From: Collinsella sp. AM17-1
GTDB taxonomy: Bacteria; Actinomycetota; Coriobacteriia; Coriobacteriales; Coriobacteriaceae
Direction: 5' to 3'
Assembly: GCF_003470665.1 (NCBI RefSeq)
Contig: NZ_QRJZ01000008.1
Location: 36,021-100,020, forward strand
Length of the DNA: 64,000 nt
Positions 50,477 through 60,315 of the stretch are shown here, one piece after another (positions within the stretch are counted from its first letter, which is position 1; each line of letters opens with the position of its first letter). Under the pieces are notes generated by a model. It saw nothing but the letters and a program-made list of their open reading frames with translations, had not been told where the DNA came from and searched no databases. Both the position numbers and the translations under genes were made by a program.

Positions 50477-53400
50477 TTAGTCGTCGTCGCTAGCACCCAA
50501 CTGCTGCAGCAGCATGAGTGCCGCCGCCACCGGGCCGGTGCCGTCGTTGGCGTCGAGGCCGCGACCCAGGCCGCTGCCCGCACCGGCGCCCGCCTTGTAA
50601 GGCACCGACAGTTTGCGGCTCTTGGGGAAGTTCACCGCGCCATAGCGGGTCTTTAGTTCAAAGGCCACCTTCTTGGGCACGTCGACGCCCAAAAACGTGA
50701 TGCGGCCGCCGCTGAGCGTGACGCTCTCGAGCCCCAAGCGCTCGCCGCGGATACGAATACGCGCGCGGTTGAACAGGTTGAGCCCCGCCAGCGGCAGCTC
50801 ACCGTGCGCGGCCTCGGTCTCTTCCTGCACCTCGTCGATGCTCTCCAGGTCCTCAGCCGCCGCGAGCTTGCGGTACACGAGCACGCGCTGGTCCACCGCC
50901 GGCAGGTACTCCTCGGACAAGAAGTAATCGGCAGGCAGGTTAATGCCCACGCTCGCCGCCTCCACGCCGGCGTCGTCATCGCCGCGCGCCTCGGCTACCG
51001 CCTGGCCCAACATCTGCGTAAACAGGTCAAAGCCCACGCTCGACAAGTTGCCGTGCTGCTCGGCGCCCATAAGCGAGCCGGCGCCGCGAATCTCCAGGTC
51101 GCGCATGGCGATGCGCATGCCGCTGCCCAAGTCCTGGAACTCGGAAAGTGCGGTCAGGCGCGCCGTGGCCTCCTCGGTGAGCGGCAGCTCGCCCGGGAAC
51201 ATAAAGTACGCGTAGGCCTGCGTGGCAGAGCGGCCCACACGGCCCTTGAGCTGGTAGAGCTGTGCCAGACCCAGGCGCTGCGAGTCCTCGATGATCAGCG
51301 TGTTGGCGGTCGCGTTGTCGATGCCGCTCTCCACGATGGTCGTAGCGATGAGCACGTCGATCTTTTTGGTCGCGAACTCGATCATCACATCCTCGACCTC
51401 GCGCGGGCTCATCTTGCCGTGCGCCACGCCCACGCGCGCCTCGGGCGCGGCCTCGTGCACGCGCGCCACGGCGTCGTCGATGGTCTTGACGCGGTTGGAC
51501 ACATAGTACACCTGACCGCCGCGGCCCACCTCCAGGCGAATCGCCGCACTCACCACGTCGGGGTCGTACTCCCCCACGTGCACGATCACGGGGCGACGCC
51601 CGGTCGGCGGCGTCGTGATCAGGCTCATGTCGCGCACGCCGCTCGTGGCCATCTGCATGGTTCGCGGAATAGGCGTTGCCGAAAGCGTGAGCACGTCAAT
51701 CTGCTCACGCAGGTTCTTGAGCTGCTCCTTGTGCTGCACGCCAAAGCGCTGCTCCTCGTCGATGATCACCAGGCCCAGGTTCTTGGGGTTCACATCGGCC
51801 GAAAGCAGGCGGTGGGTGCCGATGAGCACATCGATCGTGCCCTCGGCAAACGCCTTGAGCGCGCGTTTCTGCTGCGCCGGGGTGCGGAAGCGGCTGAGCA
51901 CTTCGACCTCGAGGCCAAACGGGGCAAAACGCTCAAAGAAGGTCTCGTAGTGCTGCTGGGCCAGAATGGTCGTGGGGCAGAGCACCATGACTTGGCGGCC
52001 GGAGTCCACGCACTTAAACGCCGCGCGCAGGGCGACCTCGGTCTTGCCAAAGCCCACGTCGCCGCACAGCAGGCGGTCCATGGGCTTGGGCGCCTCCATG
52101 TCGGCCTTAATGTCGGCGATGGCCTCCAGCTGGTCGCGCGTCTCGTCGTAAGGAAAGCTCTCCTCCATCTCGATCTGCTCGGGCGTGTCGGGCGGGCAGG
52201 CGATACCGGTAATCGACGAGCGGCGCGTATACAGATCGACCAGGTCAAACGCCAGCTTTTTGGCGTTTTTGCGCGCCTTGTTGGTGGCGCGCGTCCAGTC
52301 GGCGGTGTTGAGCCTGGTCAGGCGCGGCTTGTCGCCGTCGGGACCGACGTATCTCGTGATACGGTCGACCTGCTCGAGCGGCACGTAGAGCTTGTCGCCG
52401 TCGGCATATTCCAGCAAAAAGTAGTCGCGCTCCTTGCCACCCACTTCCTGGCGCGCGATCTCGCTAAAGAGCGCGATGCCGTGGGTGGCGTGCACCACGT
52501 AGTCTCCCGGCTTAAACGGGAAGGTGATCTGCGTAATGTCCACCTTGCGGCGGCTGCGCGCGCGGTTGGCGTCCATGCGGGCGTTGAGGTCGGCGATCGA
52601 AAACACGGCCAGGTTGGCATCAGGCACCACCACGCCCTGCGGCAGGGCGGCATCGACAAAGGTCACGCGTCCGCGCGAGATGGTGGGCACGGCGGCACCG
52701 GCGGCGGCCTGGGCCGCGCCCGCCTCGAGCGAGCGGGCGTTGAGCGCGTCGGCCTTACGCTCGCGAATGGAAGCATGGGCCTCCTGGCGTGCGGTACGGT
52801 CGGCGGAATCCGCTGCTGCCACGCGCACGCGGTCACCGATAGCGCCGGCATTTTCGGGCGCGGCCGTCAGCGACTCCTCAAAGGTAATACCCTCATCGCC
52901 AAAGGTGAGCTCCATCGACTCGCGTGCACCGCGGTCGGGGATGGCAAACACGCAGGCATAGCGCTTGCCCACGACCTCCTGGATGCGCGTCATAAAGCGA
53001 TTGTCCGAGCCCGCGATGGCCGGCTGCTCAATCTTGAGCTCTGCCGTCACCGCACCACCGGCACGAATCAAGCTCACGTAGTTCAAGCGCTGCTGGGCAC
53101 CAAAGTCGAGCTGCTGGGCGCGCACGTACAGACCGTCCAAGCGGTCAATCCCCGCCTCGCCGGCGCGTGCCTCGATATCCTCGTAGGCGCGCAGGCAGTC
53201 GTCGAACAGCGAGCGCGGCTCGGACAGCACCACGAGCGCCTGGCCGCTCACATGCGACAGCGGGCTCACGGTCTGGCCGTACATCACCGGCAAAAAGCGG
53301 TCGAGCTCGGGCGTGACGATGCGTGCATCCACCATCTCGAGCAGCGCCGCCAGCTTACTGTCGTCCTGGCTGGCGCGGTAGAGCGCCACGTGCATGTTGT

Positions 53401-54109
53401 GAACGGCCTCGTCGGTGAGCGCCAGCTCGCGGCAGGGGAAGATTTCGATGCTGTCCTCGTTGCCGATGGTCTGCCCCGTGGAACTCACCATGCGGCGGAT
53501 GCGATCAATCTCGTCGCCAAAGAACTCAATGCGCACGGGTGCCTTCTCCTGCGCGGGGAACACCTCGACGGTATCACCGTGCACGCGGAACAGGCCGGGC
53601 GCGTCGGCGGCACCGGCATTGGTATAGCCCATGCCCACCAGGCGCTGCGGCACCTCGTCAAAAGGGATCTCCTCGCCCACCGCAAAGGTCGTGGACTCCC
53701 AGTAGCGGCTCTCGACTGGCGGCACGCAACGCAGCAACGCGCGGGCCGAGGCAACCATAATGCAGTTGTCACCGCGCACGATGCGTCCCAGGGCCTCGCA
53801 GCGCTGCGCCACCACGGCATCGTCGGGCGCCTGCTCGCGCCACGGGTAGTCCTTGCGCTCGGGAAAGCGGCACACGTGCGCCAGGCCCACATAGGCGGCC
53901 AGGCTGCGCGCGGCGCGATCGGCAGCGTCCTCGCCGCTCACGATATAGACCGTGGGACGCGGACGGCGCGCAAACTGGGCTGCCGCCATGAGCGTACGGC
54001 CCGACTGCGACACGGCCAGCGTCACGTCCTCGCCGGCATCGAGTCCGGCCTCGACGGTCTGCAAGGCCTCGGCAGTGTAGAGCTGCGCGGCTATACGGTG
54101 AATGAGCAT
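50477..54109 (-). CDS. mfd: Transcription-repair coupling factor Mfd
   Basis: 1210 residues, full length. In order: the UvrB-like N-terminal module (D1-D2), D3, the CarD-like RNA polymerase interaction domain (FKPGDYVVHATHGIALF), then the RecG-like translocase with Walker A GDVGFGKTEVALRAAF, the DEEQ box (IDEEQRFGV), TRG motif region and a C-terminal D7 domain. It removes stalled RNA polymerase and recruits UvrA. The D3 linker carries an Ala-rich insert (QAAAGAAVPTISRG). The ATG at 54109 has GGAGG six bases upstream. Confidence 0.97.
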   Translation of the reverse strand: MLIHRIAAQLYTAEALQTVEAGLDAGEDVTLAVSQSGRTLMAAAQFARRPRPTVYIVSGEDAADRAARSLAAYVGLAHVCRFPERKDYPWREQAPDDAVVAQRCEALGRIVRGDNCIMVASARALLRCVPPVESRYWESTTFAVGEEIPFDEVPQRLVGMGYTNAGAADAPGLFRVHGDTVEVFPAQEKAPVRIEFFGDEIDRIRRMVSSTGQTIGNEDSIEIFPCRELALTDEAVHNMHVALYRASQDDSKLAALLEMVDARIVTPELDRFLPVMYGQTVSPLSHVSGQALVVLSEPRSLFDDCLRAYEDIEARAGEAGIDRLDGLYVRAQQLDFGAQQRLNYVSLIRAGGAVTAELKIEQPAIAGSDNRFMTRIQEVVGKRYACVFAIPDRGARESMELTFGDEGITFEESLTAAPENAGAIGDRVRVAAADSADRTARQEAHASIRERKADALNARSLEAGAAQAAAGAAVPTISRGRVTFVDAALPQGVVVPDANLAVFSIADLNARMDANRARSRRKVDITQITFPFKPGDYVVHATHGIALFSEIARQEVGGKERDYFLLEYADGDKLYVPLEQVDRITRYVGPDGDKPRLTRLNTADWTRATNKARKNAKKLAFDLVDLYTRRSSITGIACPPDTPEQIEMEESFPYDETRDQLEAIADIKADMEAPKPMDRLLCGDVGFGKTEVALRAAFKCVDSGRQVMVLCPTTILAQQHYETFFERFAPFGLEVEVLSRFRTPAQQKRALKAFAEGTIDVLIGTHRLLSADVNPKNLGLVIIDEEQRFGVQHKEQLKNLREQIDVLTLSATPIPRTMQMATSGVRDMSLITTPPTGRRPVIVHVGEYDPDVVSAAIRLEVGRGGQVYYVSNRVKTIDDAVARVHEAAPEARVGVAHGKMSPREVEDVMIEFATKKIDVLIATTIVESGIDNATANTLIIEDSQRLGLAQLYQLKGRVGRSATQAYAYFMFPGELPLTEEATARLTALSEFQDLGSGMRIAMRDLEIRGAGSLMGAEQHGNLSSVGFDLFTQMLGQAVAEARGDDDAGVEAASVGINLPADYFLSEEYLPAVDQRVLVYRKLAAAEDLESIDEVQEETEAAHGELPLAGLNLFNRARIRIRGERLGLESVTLSGGRITFLGVDVPKKVAFELKTRYGAVNFPKSRKLSVPYKAGAGAGSGLGRGLDANDGTGPVAAALMLLQQLGASDDD

Positions 54110-54134
54110 GCTGTTCCTCCGGCATCGCAACGCC

Positions 54135-54162
54135 AAAAGCCCGCCGAGGCAAGCTCGGCGGG
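54135..54162 (-). terminator. Terminator of nth
   Basis: On the − strand CCCGCCGAG, loop, CTCGGCGGG followed by CTTTTGG. Confidence 0.85.
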
Positions 54163-54268
54163 TCGTTCGTCAAATTCGTTGCCTGTCATGGTAACGCATG
54201 GAGAGGACTCCAGCTCAAGCGTACGCCCAGCCCCGCAACAAAAACGCCAGACGAAGATGCATTCCGCC

Positions 54269-54934
54269 CTACCCCGCTACGCGCACGCTGGGGCACAAAT
54301 CTGCCAGCGGACACTCGTCGCACTTGGGTTTGCGGGCATCGCAGATTTCGCGACCGAAGGTGATCCACTGATGGTTGACCGACTCCCAATACTCGTGCGG
54401 CAAAATCTTGAGCAGATCCTGCTCGGTCTTGAGCGGCTCCTTGGCATGCGTCTTGGGACTCAGCATCAGGCGGTGCGCAATGCGGTTGACGTGCGTATCC
54501 ACTGCGATGCCTTCCACGATGCCGTACCCCACGTTGAGTACGATGTTCGCCGTCTTGCGCCCCACGCCCGGCAGCTTTACAAGCTCCTTCATGTCGGCCG
54601 GTACCTCGCCGCCGTAGTCAGCAACGATCATCTGGGCGGCCTCCACGGCATGCTTGGCCTTACTCTTATAAAAGCCGAGTGACTTAATGGTGTCCGCCAC
54701 GTCAGCCACGCTCGCCCCGGCCATGGCCTCGGGCGTGGGCCACTGGGCAAACAGCCGCGGCGTCACCTTGTTGACCTGCGCGTCGGTCGTTTGCGCCGAG
54801 AGTAGCACCGCGATCAGCAGGCGGAAGGGATTCTCGTGGTCCAAAAAGCACTCGACCGGGCCATAGCGACGGTTGAGGCGCTCACACACCTCGATGGCGC
54901 GCTCGCGCTTGGCGGCATTGGTCTCGCGTGGCAT
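54269..54934 (-). CDS. nth: Endonuclease III
   Basis: 221 residues. The HhH motif LPGVGRKTAN (121-130) carries catalytic Lys127, and catalytic Asp146 lies in VDTHVNR. The [4Fe-4S] ligands are CDARKPKCDECPLADLC (C-x6-C-x2-C-x5-C). It removes oxidised pyrimidines and nicks the abasic site. GAGGAG lies before the ATG at 54934; an upstream start (54958) is less likely. It contrasts with the clusterless MutY-like gene at 61979. Confidence 0.96.
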   Translation of the reverse strand: MPRETNAAKRERAIEVCERLNRRYGPVECFLDHENPFRLLIAVLLSAQTTDAQVNKVTPRLFAQWPTPEAMAGASVADVADTIKSLGFYKSKAKHAVEAAQMIVADYGGEVPADMKELVKLPGVGRKTANIVLNVGYGIVEGIAVDTHVNRIAHRLMLSPKTHAKEPLKTEQDLLKILPHEYWESVNHQWITFGREICDARKPKCDECPLADLCPSVRVAG

Positions 54935-54997
54935 AACGACTCCTCGGCTCAACGGCACAATAAACTTATGGGCACAATTGTCCCACGTCCTAGACGC

Positions 54998-56800
54998 TTA
55001 CGCCTCCAAGAATGCGCCGGTCTGACGGCTCCACAGACTCGCGTACTCGCCACCCGCCTCGACGAGCTGCACATGCGTGCCGTCCTCGACGATCTCGCCA
55101 TCCGCCAGCACCACGATGCGGTCGAGCGCCGCCACGGTGGACAGGCGATGCGCCACCACAATGGAGGTGCGGCCGCGCATCAGGTTCTCGAGAGCTTCCT
55201 GCACCAACGCCTCGGACTCGCTATCGAGGGCAGACGTCGCCTCGTCGAGTACCAGAATCGGCGCGTCGGTGAGGATGGCACGGGCAATGGCCACGCGCTG
55301 GCGCTGGCCGCCCGAAAGCTTAACGCCGCGCTCGCCCACCATGGTGTCAAAGCCATGGGGCAGGCGGTCGATAAACTCCAGGGCATTGGCCAGGCGCGCC
55401 GCCTCACGAATTTGCTCGTCGGTGGCGTCGGGGCGGCCGTAGGCGATATTCTCGCGAATGGAGCGGTGGAACAGCAGCGCCTCCTGTGGCACGTAGGCCA
55501 CCTGACGGCGCAGGCTCTGCTGCGTACAGCGCGAGACGTCCTGGCCGTCCACGAGCACGCGGCCGCCCTGCACATCGTCCAAGCGCAGCAACAGCTTGGT
55601 AAGCGTCGTCTTGCCCGAGCCCGATTTGCCCACCAGGCCCACGCGCTGGCCCGCCGCCACATGGAGCGTCAGGTCGTCGAACACGCTCTCGTCCGCCGCG
55701 GCATCACGGTATGCAAAGCTCAGGTGCTCAAAATCAATCGCGCCCTCGCGCACCTTGAGCTCGGAGGCGTTCTCGTCGTCTGCCACCAGACGCGGCTCGT
55801 CCAGCACGCGCGTCATCTCGGCCGCATCGCCCAGCGCGCGGTTGATGCGCTGCATCATGGAGCTCACGTAGTTCAGGCGCATGGTGAGGTTGTACGTATA
55901 GGTAAAGATCATGACGAGCGTGCCGGCCGAGATGCCAAACCACGCGTTGCCGCCCGCGACGAACACGCTCACCACAGCCATGGTGATGACGATAAGGCCC
56001 GAGGTCGTAAAGTTGCGTTGCATCATGGCGTGCATCGAGACCGTCTCGGCGTCGCGCGCGGCGCGGTCGGCGGTATCGAACAGATCACGTTCAAAGTCCT
56101 CGCGCCCGCAAGTCTTGACGGCCAAGATGTTCGTGACCGCGTCGGAGAGCACGCCCGAGAGCTTGTTCTGCGCGGCGGACGTCGCGGCCGAAAGCGGCAT
56201 GATGCGCTTGTACATAAGCCAGACAAACGCGATGTAGACGACCATGATGCACACCAGGATCACGGTAAACGTCGGCACCACCGGGGCGAGTGCGGCCACG
56301 GTGCAGATGACCGAGGTGATGGTGGGAATGAGCGAATACACCGTCACGTCGACCAGACCCGTGTAGCCGCTCATAAAACGGCTTGTCTGGCTCACAAGCG
56401 ATCCGCCAAAGCGGCTGGTATGGAATGTCATGGATTGGTTGGAGAGCGTGTCGAAGCACAGGCGCGCCAGGTGATAGTTGCCCGCAATCTCGAGCTTGTA
56501 GACGGTGTAGTCCTGCAGCTTGGAGAGGATCTGACCCACCAGGTTAACGAGTACGAGCGCCAGAATGTAAGGGCCAAAGACCTCAAACACCTGGTCGCCC
56601 GCCACGGGGCCGGCCTGGACGCGGTCGACGATGAGGGCCATCACGTAGGTGTTGGCAAACGTGAGCAAAAAGATGTAGCCCGCCGACGAGAGCACCGAGA
56701 GAAAGACAATCAGCGGCTGCGTGCGCGTGACACCCCAAAACCGCTGCAGCGTGCGGCGCACGGTGGAGCGGCTGAGCGGACTGGCGCTTCTCTGAGACAT
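54998..56800 (-). CDS. ABC transporter, fused permease and ATPase
   Basis: 600 residues: six membrane helices (residues ~25-320) then an ATPase with Walker A GKSGSGKTTL, signature LSGGQRQRVAIARA, Walker B ILVLDEATSALD and switch His in VAHRLS. It is a type IV exporter half-transporter that works as a homodimer or with an unseen partner; the second half is not in the window. Substrate unknown (lipid, peptide or drug). AAAGGAAGCCC precedes the ATG at 56800. Confidence 0.92.
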   Translation of the reverse strand: MSQRSASPLSRSTVRRTLQRFWGVTRTQPLIVFLSVLSSAGYIFLLTFANTYVMALIVDRVQAGPVAGDQVFEVFGPYILALVLVNLVGQILSKLQDYTVYKLEIAGNYHLARLCFDTLSNQSMTFHTSRFGGSLVSQTSRFMSGYTGLVDVTVYSLIPTITSVICTVAALAPVVPTFTVILVCIMVVYIAFVWLMYKRIMPLSAATSAAQNKLSGVLSDAVTNILAVKTCGREDFERDLFDTADRAARDAETVSMHAMMQRNFTTSGLIVITMAVVSVFVAGGNAWFGISAGTLVMIFTYTYNLTMRLNYVSSMMQRINRALGDAAEMTRVLDEPRLVADDENASELKVREGAIDFEHLSFAYRDAAADESVFDDLTLHVAAGQRVGLVGKSGSGKTTLTKLLLRLDDVQGGRVLVDGQDVSRCTQQSLRRQVAYVPQEALLFHRSIRENIAYGRPDATDEQIREAARLANALEFIDRLPHGFDTMVGERGVKLSGGQRQRVAIARAILTDAPILVLDEATSALDSESEALVQEALENLMRGRTSIVVAHRLSTVAALDRIVVLADGEIVEDGTHVQLVEAGGEYASLWSRQTGAFLEA

Positions 56801-56926
56801 GGGCTTCCTTTCGCATCTGATAGGGCGAAACGCCATTGTTGCACATTGAAGCGCACTTCAGGCAAGCACGATGCGAAAAGCGATGGGGCACCCGCGTTTA
56901 CGCCGGCGACCCACCGTCCGTTGCGA

Positions 56927-58282
56927 CTAGTCCTCGTCTTTTTGGTCTGCGAGCAGGCCTGCGGACTCCAAGCCCAAAATCGCGTCGGCTTCCTCAGCAT
57001 CCTCCAGCGCGTCGATGTCCTTGAGCTTACGCTCCATGACGTTGGTGCGCGTGGTAATGATGCCCTCGACCGTTTTGCCCGCGGTCTCGATCTGCTGCTG
57101 GGCGCGGCGCAGCGCCGCCTGATAGCGCGGCAGCTCGGCCTTGACCGCGGAGAGCACGCGCAGTACGTCGTCGGTACGTTTTTGCAGCCTAAACGTCTGG
57201 TAGCTCATCTGCAGGCTGTTGAGAATGGCGGCCATGGTGCTGGGACCGGCCACGTTGACGTGATAGTCGCGGCCCAGGATCTCGATAAGCCCGGGGCGGC
57301 TGACGATCTCGGCGTACAGCCCCTCAAACGGCACGAACATGATGCCAAAGTTGGTCGTTGCCGGCACACTCAGGTACTTTTCGCAGATGTCCTTGGCCTC
57401 GCGTTTCACCATCATATCGAGCGTCTTGCGCGCTGCGGCGACGGCCTCAGCGTCACCAGACTCCTGGGCGTCGAGCAGATGCTCGTACGCGTCGCCCGGA
57501 AACTTGGAGTCAATCGGCAACAGCACGGGGTCGCCCTCGTCCACCGGCAGCCTGACAGCAAACTCAACGCGTTCCGAGGCGCCGGGCTTGGTGGCGACGT
57601 TTTCCAGATACTGATCGGGCGTGAGGATGTCCGCCAGGATTGCACCCAGCTGCACCTCGCCCAAAATGCCACGCGCCTTGACATTGCCCAGCACGCGCTT
57701 AAGGTCGCCCACGCCGGTGGCGATAGACTGCATGTCGCCCAGGCCCTTGTACACGGCCTCGAGCTGGTCGCTCACCTGCTTAAACGATGCCGACAGTCGG
57801 TCGTTGAGCGTGCGAGAGAGCTTCTCGTCCACCGTCGCACGCATTTGGTCGAGCTGCACGTTGTTGTCTTTGCGGATGGCGCCCAGCTGAGCATCGACCG
57901 TCTCGCGCACCTTGTCCAGGCGGTGCTCGATGCCTTCGCGGTTGGCGCCAAGCTGTTGGGCCGTCTCGCGGCGCAGGTCATCCATGCGGTCGCCGGCCTG
58001 CGAGAACTCGCGCGCAATGGTCAGGTAGCGCTGCTGCTCTACGGCGGCATCGGTCGTCTGCTGCTGCGCGATGGCATTTGCCGTGCGGCGGGTTTCGGCC
58101 AACGCGACGTTCAGGGTGTCGAGCGTGCTGTTGGCCTGCTCGAGCGCTGCCAGCGTTTCCGCGCTACTGTCGCCACGCTCCCGCAGCTCGGCACGCAGGC
58201 TCTTGAGCTGGAGGGCGCAAGCCACAGCAACCCCCACCGCCACCAAGGCGATCACAACAAGCACAATATCAATAGCAGACAT
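56927..58282 (-). CDS. rmuC: DNA recombination protein RmuC
   Basis: 451 residues: an N-terminal membrane helix (SAIDIVLVVIALVAVGVAVAC), a long coiled coil (~25-190, RAELRERGDSSAETLAAL onward) and the RmuC nuclease-like domain (ILGEVQLGAILADILTPDQYLENV, then LPIDSKFPGDAYEHL). It limits inversions at short inverted repeats. That is notable beside the many palindromes here. GGCGGAG precedes the ATG at 58282. Confidence 0.93.
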   Translation of the reverse strand: MSAIDIVLVVIALVAVGVAVACALQLKSLRAELRERGDSSAETLAALEQANSTLDTLNVALAETRRTANAIAQQQTTDAAVEQQRYLTIAREFSQAGDRMDDLRRETAQQLGANREGIEHRLDKVRETVDAQLGAIRKDNNVQLDQMRATVDEKLSRTLNDRLSASFKQVSDQLEAVYKGLGDMQSIATGVGDLKRVLGNVKARGILGEVQLGAILADILTPDQYLENVATKPGASERVEFAVRLPVDEGDPVLLPIDSKFPGDAYEHLLDAQESGDAEAVAAARKTLDMMVKREAKDICEKYLSVPATTNFGIMFVPFEGLYAEIVSRPGLIEILGRDYHVNVAGPSTMAAILNSLQMSYQTFRLQKRTDDVLRVLSAVKAELPRYQAALRRAQQQIETAGKTVEGIITTRTNVMERKLKDIDALEDAEEADAILGLESAGLLADQKDED

Positions 58283-58333
58283 AAACTCCGCCCAACAAAC
58301 CCAATCGAGCACCAATCAAAACCGCGATCAATC

Positions 58334-58897
58334 TTACCCCGCCACACGCACCGGGCGGCCGGCCCCTTCTTGGGTGCCCCTCTCCTCCGCATATTCCATA
58401 ATGCGGCGCGCCGTCTCCCTGCTCACCTTTGAGTCATCGCCCGCCAAGTATGCGTATACGTTTCCTTTGTTCAGGTGCAGAGCACGGCAGAGGCCATAGC
58501 GCGTTACGCCCGATTCCTCCAATGCTTCCAGTATTCTTTTTCGCATCAGGGCGTTGATCCTTCTGTTCGCCACCGGCTTTTCCTTCACCGCTCTATACAC
58601 ACGCCAAACGTTGGCATAACGATTAGGAAGCTCACTTTTGGCGCATAAAGATATTATGTTACCCGCTTGACCGTACAAGGACAAAACGTCTCGGTAATCC
58701 TCTTCCATCCACGAGCCCTCGGATAAACCCAGAACGTATTCGGCTTTTCCTTGCGCCAAAGCGAGCAAAAACAGAGGCTCCGCCACGCGCGGCGCAACCG
58801 TCATCGCCTGCTCAACCAGTTTTCTAAAACTCAGTGACTGCTGTCCGGACAGCTCTCGGCAATAGCCTTTTAAGAATCCCTCAAAGGTCAGATTCAA
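58334..58897 (-). CDS. HTH protein paired with a nucleotidyltransferase
   Basis: 187 residues, not a known family by eye. The middle is helical (SFRKLVEQAMTVAPRVAEPLFLLALAQG); the C-terminus (RKRILEALEESGVTRYGLCRALHLNKGNVYAYLAGDDSKV) is a helix-turn-helix of Cro/C1 type. The start is a TTG (58897) with AAGGAGG seven bases upstream; TTGA overlaps the stop of the upstream gene, so translation is coupled. Together the pair looks like a nucleotidyltransferase-type toxin-antitoxin or AbiE-like module. The HTH protein would be the regulator or antitoxin. Roles are inferred. Confidence 0.65.
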   Translation of the reverse strand: MNLTFEGFLKGYCRELSGQQSLSFRKLVEQAMTVAPRVAEPLFLLALAQGKAEYVLGLSEGSWMEEDYRDVLSLYGQAGNIISLCAKSELPNRYANVWRVYRAVKEKPVANRRINALMRKRILEALEESGVTRYGLCRALHLNKGNVYAYLAGDDSKVSRETARRIMEYAEERGTQEGAGRPVRVAG

Positions 58898-59424
58898 CCG
58901 AGCACCTCCTTTTTGTATTGCCTGTATGCGCAGACCATCTCTTGATAACTCCGCTCCGAAGGCGACGACGCCAGCGCCTCGCCCTCGTCGAATATAAGCC
59001 GTTCGAGCAGCCCCCAATCAAGTCGGTCGACGAATGCCTGACTATGAAGATCGACGATGTCGTTCGGACGGTAGGCATAGAGCTTCATCACCGCCAGGTC
59101 CTCCAAGGATGGCGTAAAGTACCTGATAAAACGCGCCCCAATATCCAAGGGAATCAAACGATCTTCGTAATTGAATGGCATCTGATCACAATATGCCACC
59201 GCCATACCATTCACCTCGGGGTATCGAGCTATGATCTCGCGGAGGCACCTGTCTGCCTCAAACACATCAATGTCATGTGTAACCGACCGATTCGTCACAT
59301 CGTTTAGCATGAAGGCGCTTCCTCCCACCAATACAACGCTCGGCCTATCGTCTCTTGGACCTATTTCCAGCTCTGCCTCTTCGTCAATGCCCAAAAGAGT
59401 CTGCTCTAAATCATGCTTATACAT
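58894..59424 (-). CDS. DUF6036-like nucleotidyltransferase
   Basis: 176 residues. LVGGSAFMLNDVTNRSVTHDIDVFEAD is the nucleotidyltransferase signature (GGS then DxD) seen in MNT/AbiEii/DUF6036 proteins, and SLEDLAVMKLYAYRPNDIVDL is the usual post-catalytic helix with its Lys. It may transfer nucleotides to a protein or tRNA as a toxin. AGGA precedes the ATG. It is the first gene of a two-gene operon. Confidence 0.78.
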   Translation of the reverse strand: MYKHDLEQTLLGIDEEAELEIGPRDDRPSVVLVGGSAFMLNDVTNRSVTHDIDVFEADRCLREIIARYPEVNGMAVAYCDQMPFNYEDRLIPLDIGARFIRYFTPSLEDLAVMKLYAYRPNDIVDLHSQAFVDRLDWGLLERLIFDEGEALASSPSERSYQEMVCAYRQYKKEVLG

Positions 59425-59435
59425 AGCAAATCCTA

Positions 59436-59464
59436 TTATTATTCATCTTCGATAATACTATCAA
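59436..59464 (-). promoter_or_regulatory. Candidate promoter of the NTase/HTH pair
   Basis: TTGATA (59464-59459), 17-base spacer, TAATAA (59441-59436). GATAGTATTATC next to the −35 is an imperfect palindrome and could be the operator. The leader would be very short. Confidence 0.5.
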
Positions 59465-59546
59465 TCGCACGACAGGACCCACGGGATGCAAGAGTTTTAC
59501 TCGTGGCGATAATCCCTACACCCTAGAAGTCCTAATGTGACAAACG

Positions 59547-59981
59547 CTAGCTCTCCCAGCCGGCGCGGATGGTTGTTATGACGTCACCTAGGCGCTGGCC
59601 CAGGGCCGCTAGATGCTGGAGCACCTCGTTGGGCGATGCGCCGTTGAGGATGCACGTGAGGGCATACGACGCCAGAAAGATGGCCGCAAGCCCCAGCGGG
59701 ATCAGCACGATCATCGCCAGCGTACGCAGGCGCTGGGCCCAGCAACGGTGACGCGCACGGCGCTTATCGAACGCGAGCTCCTGCGCATATGAATCCTGCT
59801 GTACGGAATAGGCCTCTGGCGCCGATTCACACCCGGGCACAGCTGCAGGTACAGCAGCGGGCACGACATTTTGCACGGGCGCCTGGTTGGCAACCCCTTG
59901 CATTTGCATCTCCATGAGTCGTTGCTGCTGACGCAGCATGCGCTCAGCTTGTTGCTGCGGAGTCTCAAGAAACAGATCCAT
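59547..59981 (-). CDS. Small membrane protein with Gln-rich N-terminus
   Basis: 144 residues. Residues ~5-35 are Gln/Met-rich and helical (QQQAERMLRQQQRLMEMQMQ, possibly coiled coil), followed by an Ala/Val/Pro stretch, a basic turn KRRARHRCWAQRLR and one membrane helix (LAMIVLIPLGLAAIFLASYALTCIL). No family recognised. GGAGG precedes the ATG at 59981. The tail-like topology (basic then helix) suggests a cytoplasmic N-terminus. The 59982-60236 interval holds no gene that I can support. Confidence 0.6.
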   Translation of the reverse strand: MDLFLETPQQQAERMLRQQQRLMEMQMQGVANQAPVQNVVPAAVPAAVPGCESAPEAYSVQQDSYAQELAFDKRRARHRCWAQRLRTLAMIVLIPLGLAAIFLASYALTCILNGASPNEVLQHLAALGQRLGDVITTIRAGWES

Positions 59982-60236
59982 GCTGGCCTCCAAAATCGGA
60001 GCATTCGACGCTTACGACCAGCATCCCGCACCGCCATGACCGCGACAACGCAATCGCCGGCAATAGCCACAAAGTTTCTTTTGCTCAAAAGCTGTCGAAA
60101 AGCTCAACAACTCCCCTACCAGCACTTTCTCTGAGCTTTTTTCGCCAGCAATCTTTTGGCCTTCCGCTCTTACGCCAACTGACCAAAATCTAACCAAAAG
60201 CTTGACGAAAATTGTGAAGACAGGGACCCCACACAC

Positions 60237-60266
60237 AAAAACGTGCCGCCCCAAAAGGGGCGGCAC
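60237..60266 (-). terminator. Terminator after the 60.4-kb membrane protein gene
   Basis: GTGCCGCCCC-TTTT-GGGGCGGCAC on the − strand, followed by GTTTTTG. Confidence 0.9.
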
Positions 60267-60315
60267 ACAAACTTATTATCAGCTTTTCTGTAACGAGCAT
60301 GCGACGACTCAACGC

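Noticed and set aside
50804..54682. A ~1290-codon + strand frame opposite mfd and nth
   Set aside because: It is an antisense artefact of GC-rich codons; mfd and nth on the − strand have full domain motifs.
54836..58432. A ~1200-codon + strand frame opposite the ABC transporter and rmuC
   Set aside because: It is antisense to two well-supported genes and shows no recognisable motif.
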